In this document: positions 1 to 10,284 of the stretch, piece after piece
Layout: every line of letters starts with the position of its first letter
Numbering within the stretch: position 1 is the first letter of the stretch
Made by a program: the position numbers and the translations under genes
Notes under the pieces: model-generated
The model's input: the letters and a program-made list of their open reading frames with translations, nothing else
What the model was told of the DNA's origin: nothing
Databases searched by the model: none
Assembly (NCBI GenBank): GCA_012931725.1
Contig: CM022949.1
Span: 61,876,106 to 61,940,105 of the forward strand
Source of the DNA: Litsea cubeba
Taxonomy: Eukaryota; Streptophyta; Magnoliopsida; Laurales; Lauraceae
Direction of reading: 5' to 3'
Length of the DNA stretch: 64,000 bases

Positions 1-1164
1 TACCATAGGAACCTGTGTCTTGTATTGATGAACTTGACTGGCTGGTATGAAGGGGATTATCACGTGGCTTGTTTTGTATTGATATCTTGAATAAGATAAT
101 CCCTCGAATCTTGTCTTGTACATTGAACTAGCCAGACTTGCTTGTCTTGTCTGTCCTTGAGTCAGAACCACTTTATTATTATTGTTGCATATCATGGCCA
201 TCTGCAGTTTGGGATTTAATGACGAATCGGTTACTCCGGTTGTCGGGGGTGGCAGTCGGCGTAGGACGGCGTCCATGGCGTTGAATTGCTGGGAGCGGGC
301 TAGGACCGTGCTGCTATTCCCAGGACAGGGAGCTAGGATCCCACTGGAGCCGGACTATGGTATCAGTAGTCCAAGGGGATTGTTACTGGTACCCCGAGAG
401 GTGGCATAGGACATCCTCGGAGTCTCCCTCTTGCTTGTCTTGTTAGCATTTGCATGATAGTGGTTATTGTTAGATTGCTAGGATTCCTGTTATTGTTTTC
501 ACAAATTAATCTCGCTTTATGCCTAGCTTCATGTTCTTGCATTCATATGATCTTATACTTGTTATTATTCTACACTTGATGCATGTCGTGTTTATTATGT
601 TTTGTATATCTATTGCTCAACATGTTGTTGACTTTGTTCCTTGATGTACAGACACATCAGGTGAGTTCTTCTACGAGGAGCAGGCAGGTGAGGAGATCCC
701 AGAGGATCTCCAACCAGCAGAGGAGGCACGAGAGTGGCGTGCCGATGACGTAGAGTAGCGTCATCACTTCCGGCACGAGAGAGATACATTGGGTTTCATA
801 TCGATTATATTCTTTTATTGATTCTCTCGTTGGACCTTTTGTTACTTTCATTGACTTGTTCTTTATTGGCCTTATTTCTGGGATGGCCAATGTAATAAAT
901 AACTTAACTTCTAGTTTGTTTACTTTTCTTGCAAACTTTAAATTAATGAGAGATTATTAATCATTGCTTGAGATTCTATATGTCTAGAGTTGTTTGGACT
1001 CTATTTGTATTATACATTTATACTACATGAGGTTTGAGGTTTGAAATATTAAATCCTCACCGCGGACTACGATCCGTGGGCCCAAAGGACAAAATTTTTA
1101 AATAGTCCAAAAATTCACTCTCCGGATCCGGTTATTTCTTTAATCGGGTTCGGGGGACGTGACA
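1..1164 (+). repeat. E1 5' LTR (3' part only)
   Basis: Position 1 aligns to 7683 in the right LTR and position 1164 to 8847. The match is nearly perfect apart from a few substitutions around 247-290 and a one-base length difference near 771. It ends in GTGACA directly before the primer binding site. It contains a poly(A)-signal-like AATAAA near 894 and the exon-like module described separately. Confidence 0.95.
651..758 (+). other. LTR exon-like module, acidic peptide ending EWRADDVE-stop (E1 5' LTR)
   Basis: After an acceptor-like TGTACAG ending at 651, the frame starting with the G of CAG is open for 35 codons. It is rich in Glu and Asp, ends in Glu-Trp-Arg-Ala-Asp-Asp-Val-Glu, and stops with TAG at 756-758. 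A second copy sits at 8333-8440 in the right LTR. E2 LTRs (26006-26095, 34090-34179) and the solo LTR (57451-57543) encode a similar tail in the same splice phase although the surrounding DNA is quite different. The function is unknown. Confidence 0.5.
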
Positions 1165-1167
1165 GAT

Positions 1168-1179
1168 TGGTATCAGAGC
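1168..1179 (+). promoter_or_regulatory. E1 primer binding site, initiator Met tRNA type
   Basis: TGGTATCAGAGC begins three bases after the LTR end. It is the usual complement of the plant initiator Met tRNA 3' end used by Ty3/gypsy and Ty1/copia elements, and it fixes the LTR/internal boundary. Confidence 0.95.
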
Positions 1180-1305
1180 AGTGGTTGGTTTCTCAGGGCA
1201 AAAATTGTAGAAACCATAGGACGCGTGTGAGGATTTCGTTAGTCAGTAGGTTGATCTTTTAGTTTTGTTTCTAGCATTTTGATGTTAGCTTGGGGCATAT
1301 TGGAA

Positions 1306-1326
1306 CTAACCTTGAATGTTTTACAG
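1306..1326 (+). promoter_or_regulatory. E1 putative 3' splice site just before gag
   Basis: CTAAC (1306-1310) is followed by a T-rich stretch and TTTTACAG ending at 1326, four bases before the gag ATG at 1331. E2 has the same layout (TACTAAC at 26650, TTTTGCAG ending 26670, ATG at 26675). This looks like a branch site plus acceptor of a leader intron. Inference only; no transcript is available. Confidence 0.45.
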
Positions 1327-1330
1327 GATT

Positions 1331-3289
1331 ATGGCTGGTAGGCACAATACCCGAGGTGAGGGTAGTTCGTCTCAGAATGGTGCCGAGAATCAATTCCACC
1401 AGTTCATGGCAGCCTTCATCCAGTCCCAAAAGGATATGGCTGAGCAAAGCCAGAAAAAAAATGAGGACCGGGCTGTATTCCAAGCACAGATGCTTGAGGT
1501 AGTACAAAAGGTGGGCCAGCCACAGGCAAAGGAGTATGACCTGAATGAGTTGGTTGAGAAGTTCAGGAAGAGGTTCCCACCTGAGTTCCATGGCATTGAG
1601 GACCCCGCCGTTGCAGATGAGTGGGTTGTTCAGATGGAGAAGATATACGAGGTGTTTCGATGCACTGGCATTCAGCAGGTGCAGCTTGCAACCCACATGT
1701 TTCGTGGAGCAGCTGAGAGATGGTGGAAGACCGTCAAACACCCGTATGAGGAGATTGCCGAGGAAGTAGCCTGGAGAACTTTTACAGAGCAGTTCCAAAA
1801 GAAGTTTATTCCAGAGCACTACCGTGATCAGAAGATGGAGGAGTTTGAGAGGCTGGTACAGGGTGACTTGACTGTACAGGATTATGAGATTGCATTCACC
1901 CATCTATCTCGATTTGCTGAGAGTCTGATTCAGCCAGAGTCAGAGAGAGTCCGGAGATTTATCAAGAGACTGCGAGCAGATATAAAGATGCAAGTACAGC
2001 GTAGCAGGCTGACCAACTACGATGATGTGGTCAAGGAAGCTTATTGGGCAGAGGAGTCCCTGAAGGAGGTAATTGCTTTGGAGCAGCAGAGGATCTTGGC
2101 ATTGATCCCTCCACCCAGGACACAGGGATCTTCGTCTCTGTCATATCAGCAGAGACCCCCAGCACCCAGATTCCAGGGGCGTGGTCAGAGACCACCGCAG
2201 CAGTATCATCAGCAGCGTCCCCAGCAGGCAGGGAGAGCTTATGCTCTGACGCATGAGGAAGCAAAGGCTGCAGGAAATGTCATAGAAGGTACACTTTTAG
2301 TTTGGGGATTTGATGCTAAAGTTCTATTTGATCCTGGATCCACACACTCGTTTGTTGCACCAGCATTTGCACTGCATTTGGGGGAGGATAAGGAGATACT
2401 ACCTTATGATTTGATAGTAGCTACCCCTGTAGGTAGACATGTAGCTTGTAATGTCATCTACCCTAGGTGTAGTATTCAGATTGGGGAAGTTAAGCTGACC
2501 GTCAGTTTGATTATCTTACCGATGGCGGAGTTTGATGTGATACTTGGTATGGATTGGTTAGCCAAGAACCGAGCAGTGTTAGATTGTTTTAACAAGACTG
2601 TGAAGTTGCATAGTGCAGATCGTAGTGTTGAGTTTATTGGAGCTGAAAAGCCCATCTCCACTCGGATGATTTCTGCATTAAAGGCAGAGCGATTGATGAG
2701 GAGCGGTTGCGAAGGTTTTATCGCATTTATTGCGGAAGATAAGGAGTCCAAGTCGGTTGATGAGATTCCAGTGGTGCGAGAATTCCCGGATGTGTTTCCG
2801 GAGGAGATTCCTGGATTGCCACCTGTTCGTGAGTTGGATTTCACGATTGAATTGCAGCCAGGGACAGCACCTATTTCAAAGGCCCCTTATAGGATGGCAC
2901 CAGCAGAATTGAAAGAGTTAAAAACTCAGATTGGAGATCTGTTGGATAAGGGTTTTATCAGGCCCAGTGTTTCACCGTGGGGAGCTCCGGTGATTTTCGT
3001 GAAGAAGAAGGACGGGACTATGAGGATGTGTATAGATTACAGACAGTTGAATCAGATGACTGTTAAGAACAAGTACCCGTTACCGAGGATCGATGAGCTC
3101 TTCGATCAATTACAGGGAGCTCAATTCTTTTCAAAGATAGATCTGCGTTCCGGTTATCATCAGTTGCGAGTCAGAAAGGAAGATGTTCCTAAGACTGCAT
3201 TCCGGACGAGATATGGACATTTTGAGTTTCTTGTGATGCCTTTTGGATTGACGAATGCTCCAGCAGTTTTTTATGGCATTGATGAATAA
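1331..3289 (+). pseudogene. E1 gag-protease-RT (5' part of polyprotein, ends at frameshift)
   Basis: The start at 1331 (MAGRHN) is preferred over the in-frame 1316 because it aligns with the E2 start and follows the acceptor-like site. Order: coiled Gln-rich N terminus, gag core (about residues 90-215, with a WWKTVK motif), Gln/Pro/Arg-rich linker, protease with a DPGSTHSF active site near residue 334, then RT palm with SPWGAPV, CIDYRQLN and MPFGLTNAP. Gag would coat the particle; protease and RT mature it and copy RNA to DNA. Unlike E2, no CCHC zinc knuckle is present in the linker. The frame ends inside RT because a T run at 3267-3272 is one base longer than E2 predicts. The rest continues in the frame that opens at 3255. 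Confidence 0.9.
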
Positions 3290-5654
3290 GGCATTTGCTC
3301 CTTTCTTGGATCAATTTGTAGTTGTCTTTATTGATGATGTTTTGGTGTACTCAAAGACTAAGGAGGAGCATGAGCATCAGTTGAGAACTTCTTTGCAACT
3401 TTTGAGGGATAACCAACTGTATGCTAAGTTGAGTAAATGTGAGTTTTGGTTGGAGCAAGTGGCATTTTTGGGCCACATTATCTCTAAGGAAGGATTAACA
3501 GTGGATCCCAAGAAGATTTCAGCAGTTGTCAATTGGAGTAGCCCGAGAAATGTAGCGGAGATTCGTAGTTTCCTTGGACTTGCAGGTTACTACAGAAGGT
3601 TTGTGAAAGGGTTCGCTACTATAGCATCTCCGTTGACTAAGTTGACGAGGAAGGATATTCCATTTGTATGGACGGAGGGGTGTGAAAAGAGTTTCCAAGA
3701 GCTAAAGACCAGATTGACTACAGCACCTATACTTGCTTTACCTGCTGGAAGTGGAGGATTTGTGATTTTCACAGATGCATCAGGAGTAGGATTGGGATGT
3801 GTTCTCATGCAGCATGACAAGGTGATATCCTATGGATCGAGGCAATTGAAAGATCATGAGAAGAAATATGCCACACATGATTTGGAGCTAGCAGCAGTGG
3901 TGTTTGCATTGAAACTGTGGCGGCATTATTTATATGGAGAGAGATTTGAGGTGCATACAGATCATAAGAGTCTGCAATACCTATTTACACAAGGTGATCT
4001 GAATAACAGGCAGAGGAGATGGATGGAGTACATAAAGGATTATGATTTTCCAATTAAGTACCATCCTGGAAGAGTGAATGTTGTAGCAGATGCTCTCAGT
4101 AGAAAGGCAGCATTCAGTGGATGTATAATGCCTGAATGGAGATGGATGGAGCAATTCAGAGACATGGATGTGGAAGTCTGGCCAGTCAATGAGAAGGTCC
4201 TAGTTGCTACTATGGGAGTTTGGGAGCCAGAAATAGTTAACAGGATCAAGGAATGCCAGAAGGATGATCCAGAGTTGCAGAGAATCATTGAACATGTGGA
4301 TGACAAGCCAGAGTTCAGATTGCTAGAGGGAGTTTTGTACTGTAAGGATAGGTTGTGTGTGCCAGATGTTCAAGACATCAAGTCAGAATTGATGACAGAT
4401 GCGCACCACACCAGATACTCTATTCACCCAGGAAGCACCAAAATGTATCATAATTTGAAGAATCACTATTGGTGGGTGAAAATGAAGAAAGAGATTGCAG
4501 AATTTGTCTCCAGATGTATGACTTGTCAACAGATTAAGGCAGAGCACAAGAAGCCTCCTGGTTTACTTCACCCGTTGGAGATTCCACAGTGGAAATGGGA
4601 GAATATCACCATGGATTTCGTGTCGGGATTGCCGAATACCAAGAAAGGCAATGATGCTATTTGGGTGATTGTGGATAGATTGACTAAATCAGCCCATTTC
4701 TTGCCATTCAAGACTGGACAGTTTATGGACAAGATGACTAAGATGTACAGGGACAATATAGTCAAGTTGCATGGAGTGCCTAAGTCCATAGTGTCCGATC
4801 GAGACACTAAGTTTGTCTCTCGGTTTTGGTCTACTTTCCAGTCATCTATGGGTACTCAGTTGAAGTTCAGCACAGCTTACCACCCTCAGACAGATGGACA
4901 GTCAGAACGTACAATCCAGACATTGGAAGATCTCCTCCGAGCATGTGTTTTGGATTTCAAGGAGAGTTGGGATGAGAGTTTGCCTCTATGTGAGTTTGCC
5001 TACAATAACAGTTATCATTCAAGTATTGGTATGGCACCATTTGAGCCATTGTATGGAAGGAGATGCAGAACCCCAGTATGTTGGGAGGAAGTTGGAGTTC
5101 GAAGTTTTCATGGCCCATCAGAGATTGCTGATTCCAGTGAGAAGGTCAGAGTTGTCCAGATGAGAATGAAGGAGTCACGAGATCGTCAGAAGAGCTATGC
5201 AGACAAGAGGCGGAGACCTTTAGAATTCCAGGTTGGAGATATGGTTTTCCTGAAAGTGTCTCCGATGAGAGGTGTTGTCAGATTTGGACAGAAAGGAAAG
5301 CTTGCCAAGAGGTTTGTGGGACCATTTGAGATCAAGAGCAAGATTGGAGACGTGGCTTATCGTTTGGTGCTACCGCCAGAGTTAGCGGGTGTGCACGATG
5401 TATTCCATGTTTCAATGCTTCGGAAGTATATTCCCGATCCCACCCACGTGTTGCAGCATGAGCCACTTCAGCTTCAGGCGGATGTCACCTACGTGGAGCG
5501 TCCAGCGCAGATCATCGACACAAAGGAGGTAGTGTTGCGTACCAAGACCATTCAATGGGTTAAAGTACAGTGGGAGAACCACAGTCCGGAGGAAGCTACG
5601 TGGGAGCTGAAAGGAGCAGATTCAGAAAGCGTACCCCTATCTATTTCCAGATGA
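3255..5654 (+). pseudogene. E1 RT-RNase H-integrase-chromodomain (3' part of polyprotein)
   Basis: This frame resumes RT right after the T-run frameshift; its own ATG is not a real start. It carries FIDD (RT catalytic pair, about residues 25-28), RNase H with TDASG near residue 172 and a DALSRK end, an integrase HHCC zinc finger (about 384-430), and catalytic Asp, Asp, Glu near 452, 514 and 550 (MDFVSG, VSDRDTK, GQSERT). The C-terminal GPFEI and FHVSMLRKY region leads into a chromodomain (about 745-785, with WENHSPEEATWE). Such chromodomains are thought to steer insertion to heterochromatin. Once the frameshift is passed, no other break is seen down to the stop at 5652. Lineage call: Tekay/Del chromovirus. 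Confidence 0.92.
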
Positions 5655-5667
5655 GGTATGTTTAGGC

Positions 5668-5704
5668 ATTTGGGGGACCAAATGTTCTTTTTATTTGTGA
5701 GAGT
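5668..5704 (+). promoter_or_regulatory. E1 polypurine tract region
   Basis: Between the pol stop and the right LTR lies TTTGGGGGACCAAATG followed by a T-rich stretch and GTGAGAG next to the LTR. E2 has the parallel TTTGGAGGACCAAATG plus a clean GGGGTGGAGGA tract. The E1 tract beside the LTR is poor, so which purine run primes plus-strand synthesis is uncertain. Confidence 0.5.
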
Positions 5705-6473
5705 TGTAAGGTCCGTGACCTTACTGGGTCAATTGGGCCCAAAACCCGGCCCGTTGACCCCGTTTAATTTGTTATTATTTTATTTAATTGTATTTTAGAT
5801 ATTTAAGTGGGTTTAGATCATGAGCGAGTTTCTTTTAGTATTAGAATAGTATCTGCGAAGTTTCGTTTGATTCCGAGTTCGTTTGATCATAGCAGGGGGT
5901 AGTTCGCAATTTAGGGAAATTGAGTGTTTTTCCGAAATATTCCAAACGCCGTGATTTTTGGGTTCGTTGGAAAGGTCTTATCATTCTGATGAATTTTGTC
6001 TCTTGATTCATCGCGATCCGGCGATCAGAAACCTTTCAAGTGGTCCATTCTTTCACCGGACCCACTTAAATGGCGATTCGGTCTTTTCCCCCTTAATCTT
6101 CTTCTTAAACTAAACTCTAACCCTAATTCCACTTTTCCTCTGCAACGAACGAAAGAACAGCCTCCCATCTTTTCTTCCTCTTCCTTTCTCAAGTCCGGAA
6201 CTCAGCCCTAGAAGATCCCGTTCGAAGATCCGATCCGCTAGAAGTCATCCTCGCGTTTCCCTCTTGCTTCCGGTACCATTTTGGTAAGACTCCTCACAAT
6301 CTTTTATTTTCACTTTATCAGTTCTTTAGTTATATTAGGTCCGATCTTAATTCTTTTCCTTCCTATCTTCTTCTTGGCCTCCTAGTTTGAGTTCTATCGG
6401 GTTAGATCGTCGTTTACGGGGTAGAAAGGCTTCTCCTCGAATTTCACCCAATTCCAATCTTCATCTTTGGTTG

Positions 6474-6481
6474 AGGCAAGT
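6474..6481 (+). promoter_or_regulatory. E1 LTR candidate GC-type 5' splice donor
   Basis: AG|GCAAGT fits the consensus of rare GC-AG intron donors. The same AG/AA|GCAAGT occurs in E2 LTRs (24262-24269) and in the solo LTR (55921-55928), at offsets of roughly 770-960 from the LTR start, after a pyrimidine-rich leader-like stretch. Functional use is inferred. Confidence 0.35.
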
Positions 6482-6812
6482 AGATCTACAATTCATATAT
6501 ATGCATGTATGTTGTTTTCATTTGATTGGTTATGTTTTCTTGTAGATTCCCCTTAATTCCAAGCATGTTCTTGTTGATTTGGGATTTTTATGTTAGGTTA
6601 GATATTTGGGTAATTGGAATAAAATGGATAATTATATGATCATAGGTTGTTTAGAATTAATTATTGATTCAATGGAATGGAATGGAATGGATGGTTGGGG
6701 AGAGCAGGAGGCTCTATTTATGCAGGTTGAAGCCTCTGGAAAGGTTTAGAAATGGAGGAAATTGAAATGGGAAAGAAAGAGCTCAGAAATGGCTGAACCT
6801 GTACGAGTTCCG

Positions 6813-7075
6813 TAATGTCGGTTCACTCGTCGGTTCAGTGTCGGTCAACCGACAGATTGGTGTGGGTCAGCCGAGAGCCACGTCGGTTCCAAAAACAGAG
6901 AGCCATATTTGACTTATTGAACTGTCGGTTCACTCGTCGGTTCCTGTCGGTCAGCCTACAGCTTGACGTCGGTCAACCGACACTGTTCTCGGTTCCAAAA
7001 ACAGAGAGCAAAATTTGTACTGTCGGTTCACCCGTCGGTTCGGGTCGGTCAACCGACACCAGCATGAAGGTCAGC
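6813..7075. repeat. E1 LTR cluster of palindromic GTCGGTCAACCGAC-type repeats
   Basis: About a dozen interspersed copies of TCGGTTCACTCGTCGGTTC and of the palindrome GTCGGTCAACCGAC, separated by repeated GGTTCCAAAAACAGAGAGC segments. It lies about 1.1-1.4 kb from the LTR start. Confidence 0.8.
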
Positions 7076-8332
7076 CGAAATTACCATTTTGAAATGACCA
7101 TAACTTTTAATCCGCCCGTTGGAATTCTACGTATAATATATCGTTGGAAAGCTCTTGAAACGTAGAATCCAATGGTTCTAGTTTCATCACAATCAGAGGT
7201 CGGGAAGTGATGTAAATACTTGTATTATTAATTCAGCTCATGTTTTATTGGAAATGAGACTTGTAACCTAGGATTTGGGACTTAGATGCTGGAAACCACT
7301 AACCTTCTATCACATGACCATAAATGGGATTGAAGTCGAATCACGTAGCTTGGTGTGAATTCGATGGGTTGTCTAGGTATTCGTGTATTATACGTAGTGT
7401 AACCGAATGCACATGGAGTTGAAATTAATGATGCTCACATGATTGTACACTAAGGAATTATCCTAAAAGTATCATTGATCCAATTTCCACATGTACTCTG
7501 TTAGAATACATGAAATACAGGGATGACACCACTTACCTAGGATTGGATAGTAAATTCTCTTTGACTTGTAAATTGTATCCGTTGTTATCATTCTCCTTGT
7601 ACACTCTCTTGACATAAAACACGTAATTAATTATGAAACATAAATTCTTATAGAATATAGGACTTGGACCTGACTTAGAGTGTACCATAGGAACCTGTGT
7701 CTTGTATTGATGAACTTGACTGGCTGGTATGAAGGGGATTATCACGTGGCTTGTTTTGTATTGATATCTTGAATAAGATAATCCCTCGAATCTTGTCTTG
7801 TACATTGAACTAGCCAGACTTGCTTGTCTTGTCTGTCCTTGAGTCAGAACCACTTTATTATTATTGTTGCATATCATGGCCATCTGCAGTTTGGGATTTA
7901 ATGACGAATCGGTTACTCCGGTTGTCGGGGTGGGCAGTCGGCGTAGGACGGCGTCCATGGCGTTGAATAGCTTGGAGCGGGCTAGGACCGTGCTGCTATT
8001 CCCAGGACAGGGAGCTAGGATCCCACTGGAGCCGGACTATGGTATCAGTAGTCCAAGGGGATTGTTACTGGTACCCCGAGAGGTGGCATAGGACATCCTC
8101 GGAGTCTCCCTCTTGCTTGTCTTGTTAGCATTTGCATGATAGTGGTTATTGTTAGATTGCTAGGATTCCTGTTATTGTTTTCACAAATTAATCTCGCTTT
8201 ATGCCTAGCTTCATGTTCTTGCATTCATATGATCTTATACTTGTTATTATTCTACACTTGATGCATGTCGTGTTTATTATGTTTTGTATATCTATTGCTC
8301 AACATGTTGTTGACTTTGTTCCTTGATGTACA

Positions 8333-8440
8333 GACACATCAGGTGAGTTCTTCTACGAGGAGCAGGCAGGTGAGGAGATCCCAGAGGATCTCCAACCAGC
8401 AGAGGAGGCACGAGAGTGGCGTGCCGATGACGTAGAGTAG
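8333..8440 (+). other. LTR exon-like module (E1 3' LTR copy)
   Basis: Second copy of the acidic peptide module seen at 651-758, with the same frame, same EWRADDVE tail and TAG at 8438-8440. Being a copy from the same element it adds no independent conservation evidence. Confidence 0.5.
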
Positions 8441-8847
8441 CGTCATCACTTCCGGGCACGAGAGAGATACATTGGGTTTCATATCGATTATATTCTTTTA
8501 TTGATTCTCTCGTTGGACCTTTTGTTACTTTCATTGACTTGTTCTTTATTGGCCTTATTTCTGGGATGGCCAATGTAATAAATAACTTAACTTCTAGTTT
8601 GTTTACTTTTCTTGCAAACTTTAAATTAATGAGAGATTATTAATCATTGCTTGAGATTCTATATGTCTAGAGTTGTTTGGACTCTATTTGTATTATACAT
8701 TTATACTACATGAGGTTTGAGGTTTGAAATATTAAATCCTCACCGCGGACTACGATCCGTGGGCCCAAAGGACAAAATTTTTAAATAGTCCAAAAATTCA
8801 CTCTCCGGATCCGGTTATTTCTTTAATCGGGTTCGGGGGACGTGACA

Positions 8848-9686
8848 CCAGGCCTGCTGAACGGACGGATTAGAAGATCTAGCAGATCGACGAGGTACAC
8901 TGGTAGTAGGCTCTTTACCCTTGTTCGTTCTGGAAGAACCACCTGCAAAGGATGGAAAAGAAAAAGATCAATCATCAAAATGACAGGATTTCGCTAAAGG
9001 AAAATCTGGCGAAATTTTGACATGATTCCGGGCAATTCTGAAGAAAAGGAACAACTCCAAAAGAAATAGAAAGCTCGAAGATAGGCTCAACATTGCTATG
9101 AGCTCCGAACCTCCAAACTTTCGAAACCTCAAAGTCTCCACAAAATCAGGAAGGGCTCAACATCGCTGCGAGCTCCAAATTCCCAAATTTGCAAAAACTT
9201 TCAGGTATGCTATCACATCATGCTACAATTCAATTTACAAAAAAATATATACATGCAGGAACATCTTGGTTTGCCAAAAAATGCATTATCATGATGAGAA
9301 AAAAAAATGAAACTTTCTCAAAAAAAAAGAAAAAAAAGAGAGAAAGAAAACAAAAAAAAGGGGGCTGGCTCACAGGCCACGTGGCCGTACGGCCAAATCC
9401 TAAAAACATGCAAAAAAAAAAGAGGAAAAAAACGTGTAAAAAAAAAGAGAAGAGAACACGTGAAAAAAAAAAGAAAGAAACAAAAAAAAAGAACTTTTTT
9501 TAGCATCCTATTTCCTACAATGGAGTTTTCTTGAAAAAGAGAACTTACTTGAAGCCGTTGATGGAGAAGAAGAAGACAGTCTTGAAGATCTTGAAGAAGA
9601 AGAACTCTTGGTCTTGAAGCCCTCTTGGGATTGTTGCAAAAGAAAGCAATAAGAGAAAGAGATCCAACCTCCTCCTTGCTTTTATA
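8848..9686 (-). pseudogene. E4 copy of the Ogre-like accessory gene, 5' end only
   Basis: On the minus strand: a TATA box (9680-9686), exon 1 (9558-9549), donor GTAAGT (9548-9543), a poly-A/poly-T-rich intron, acceptor TTTGCAG ending 8943, and exon 2 from 8942 until E1 cuts it at 8848. The start codon is lost: exon 1 reads ACGGCTTCAA where the copies at 41366 and 62339 read ATGGCTTCAA. Nothing downstream of about 30 codons of exon 2 is left here. Confidence 0.75.
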
Positions 9687-9744
9687 GAATAGAGCAAACC
9701 AAAGAAGGAAATAAGAAAGAGGTAAGTGTTACTAATTAGTAACC

Positions 9745-9990
9745 TTACCAAAAGAAAGAAATTAGAAAGATTCTTTCCCAAGAAAGATATCTTGAGGGAT
9801 TCTCTCCCAAAAAAAAATCAATGAGAGATTTTCTCCCAAAATATAGGAGATTTGAGATATTCTCTCCCAAAGAAAGATATCTTGATATATTCTCTCCCAA
9901 AATAAAGGGAACATGAGAGATTCTCTCCAAATAAATATATTCTTAGATATTCTCTATCCAAAGGAGATATTTTTAGATATTCTTTACAAA
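9745..9990. repeat. Tandem AAGATATCTT / GAGATATTCTCTCCCAAA array (E4)
   Basis: About eight degenerate units of roughly 30 bases, made of TATTCTCTCCCAAAA and AAGATATCTTGAG blocks. The array lies directly upstream of the accessory-gene TATA box (minus strand). Homologous arrays are at 41565-41775 and 61915-62150. Confidence 0.8.
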
Positions 9991-10284
9991 AATGACGCCA
10001 TACGAGATCTAAGTCATTTCAAAAGCTTAAGGTCCCATGGGTTAGCCCATATGAGCCAGGTTTGACCACCTAGGCACTTAAAAAAAAAATTTGGGCTTTT
10101 AGTCAAATAGAAATCCCTCTTACCAAGACTTTACAAAAATGGTTCAATGCCTCTTTTGAGTTGATTGGACCATACAAAAAGAGTTCCAAGCCCAATGAGC
10201 TTCCAAAAATCAAACCATCCAGCCTCATATACCAAATTGAGCCAAAAGCTTGAAATTGACATTCCACAAAAATCCAAACCAAAT

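Larger units (their letters stand above)
1..8847 (+). mobile_element. E1: Tekay/Del-like chromovirus (Ty3/gypsy), 5' truncated by window edge
   Basis: LTR retrotransposon with the order LTR, Met-tRNA primer site, gag, protease, RT, RNase H, integrase, chromodomain, LTR. The first 1164 bases match 7683-8847 with about half a dozen differences, which defines the two LTRs. The right LTR ends in GTGACA at 8847 and is followed by Ogre-like accessory-gene sequence, so E1 is inserted in exon 2 of that gene. The left target duplication lies outside the window; CCAGG at 8848 is the candidate right copy. The coding region carries a frameshift, so E1 is not autonomous as sequenced. Confidence 0.95.
5705..8847 (+). 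repeat. E1 3' LTR, about 3.1 kb
   Basis: Starts TGTAAGGTCC, which aligns with the TGTCAGACCC (E2) and TGTACGACCC (solo LTR) starts, and ends GTGACA. It contains a pyrimidine-rich leader-like stretch (about 6090-6200), a GC-type splice donor candidate (6474), a palindromic repeat cluster (6813-7075) and the exon-like module (8333-8440). The left boundary is inferred by alignment to the relatives, since the start of the 5' LTR is outside the window. Confidence 0.85.

Noticed and set aside
3255..3289. Programmed ribosomal frameshift in E1
   Set aside because: The shift falls in the middle of RT at a T run one base longer than in E2, so a simple indel is more likely than recoding.
6815..7165. 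116-codon frame across the E1 palindromic cluster
   Set aside because: It is a by-product of repeated GTCGGTT units and is not shared with other LTR families.
9189..9534. Lys-rich and Phe-rich open frames (also at 40886-41394 and 62311-62818)
   Set aside because: They are translations of poly-A and poly-T runs in accessory intron 1; splice sites show that the region is an intron.
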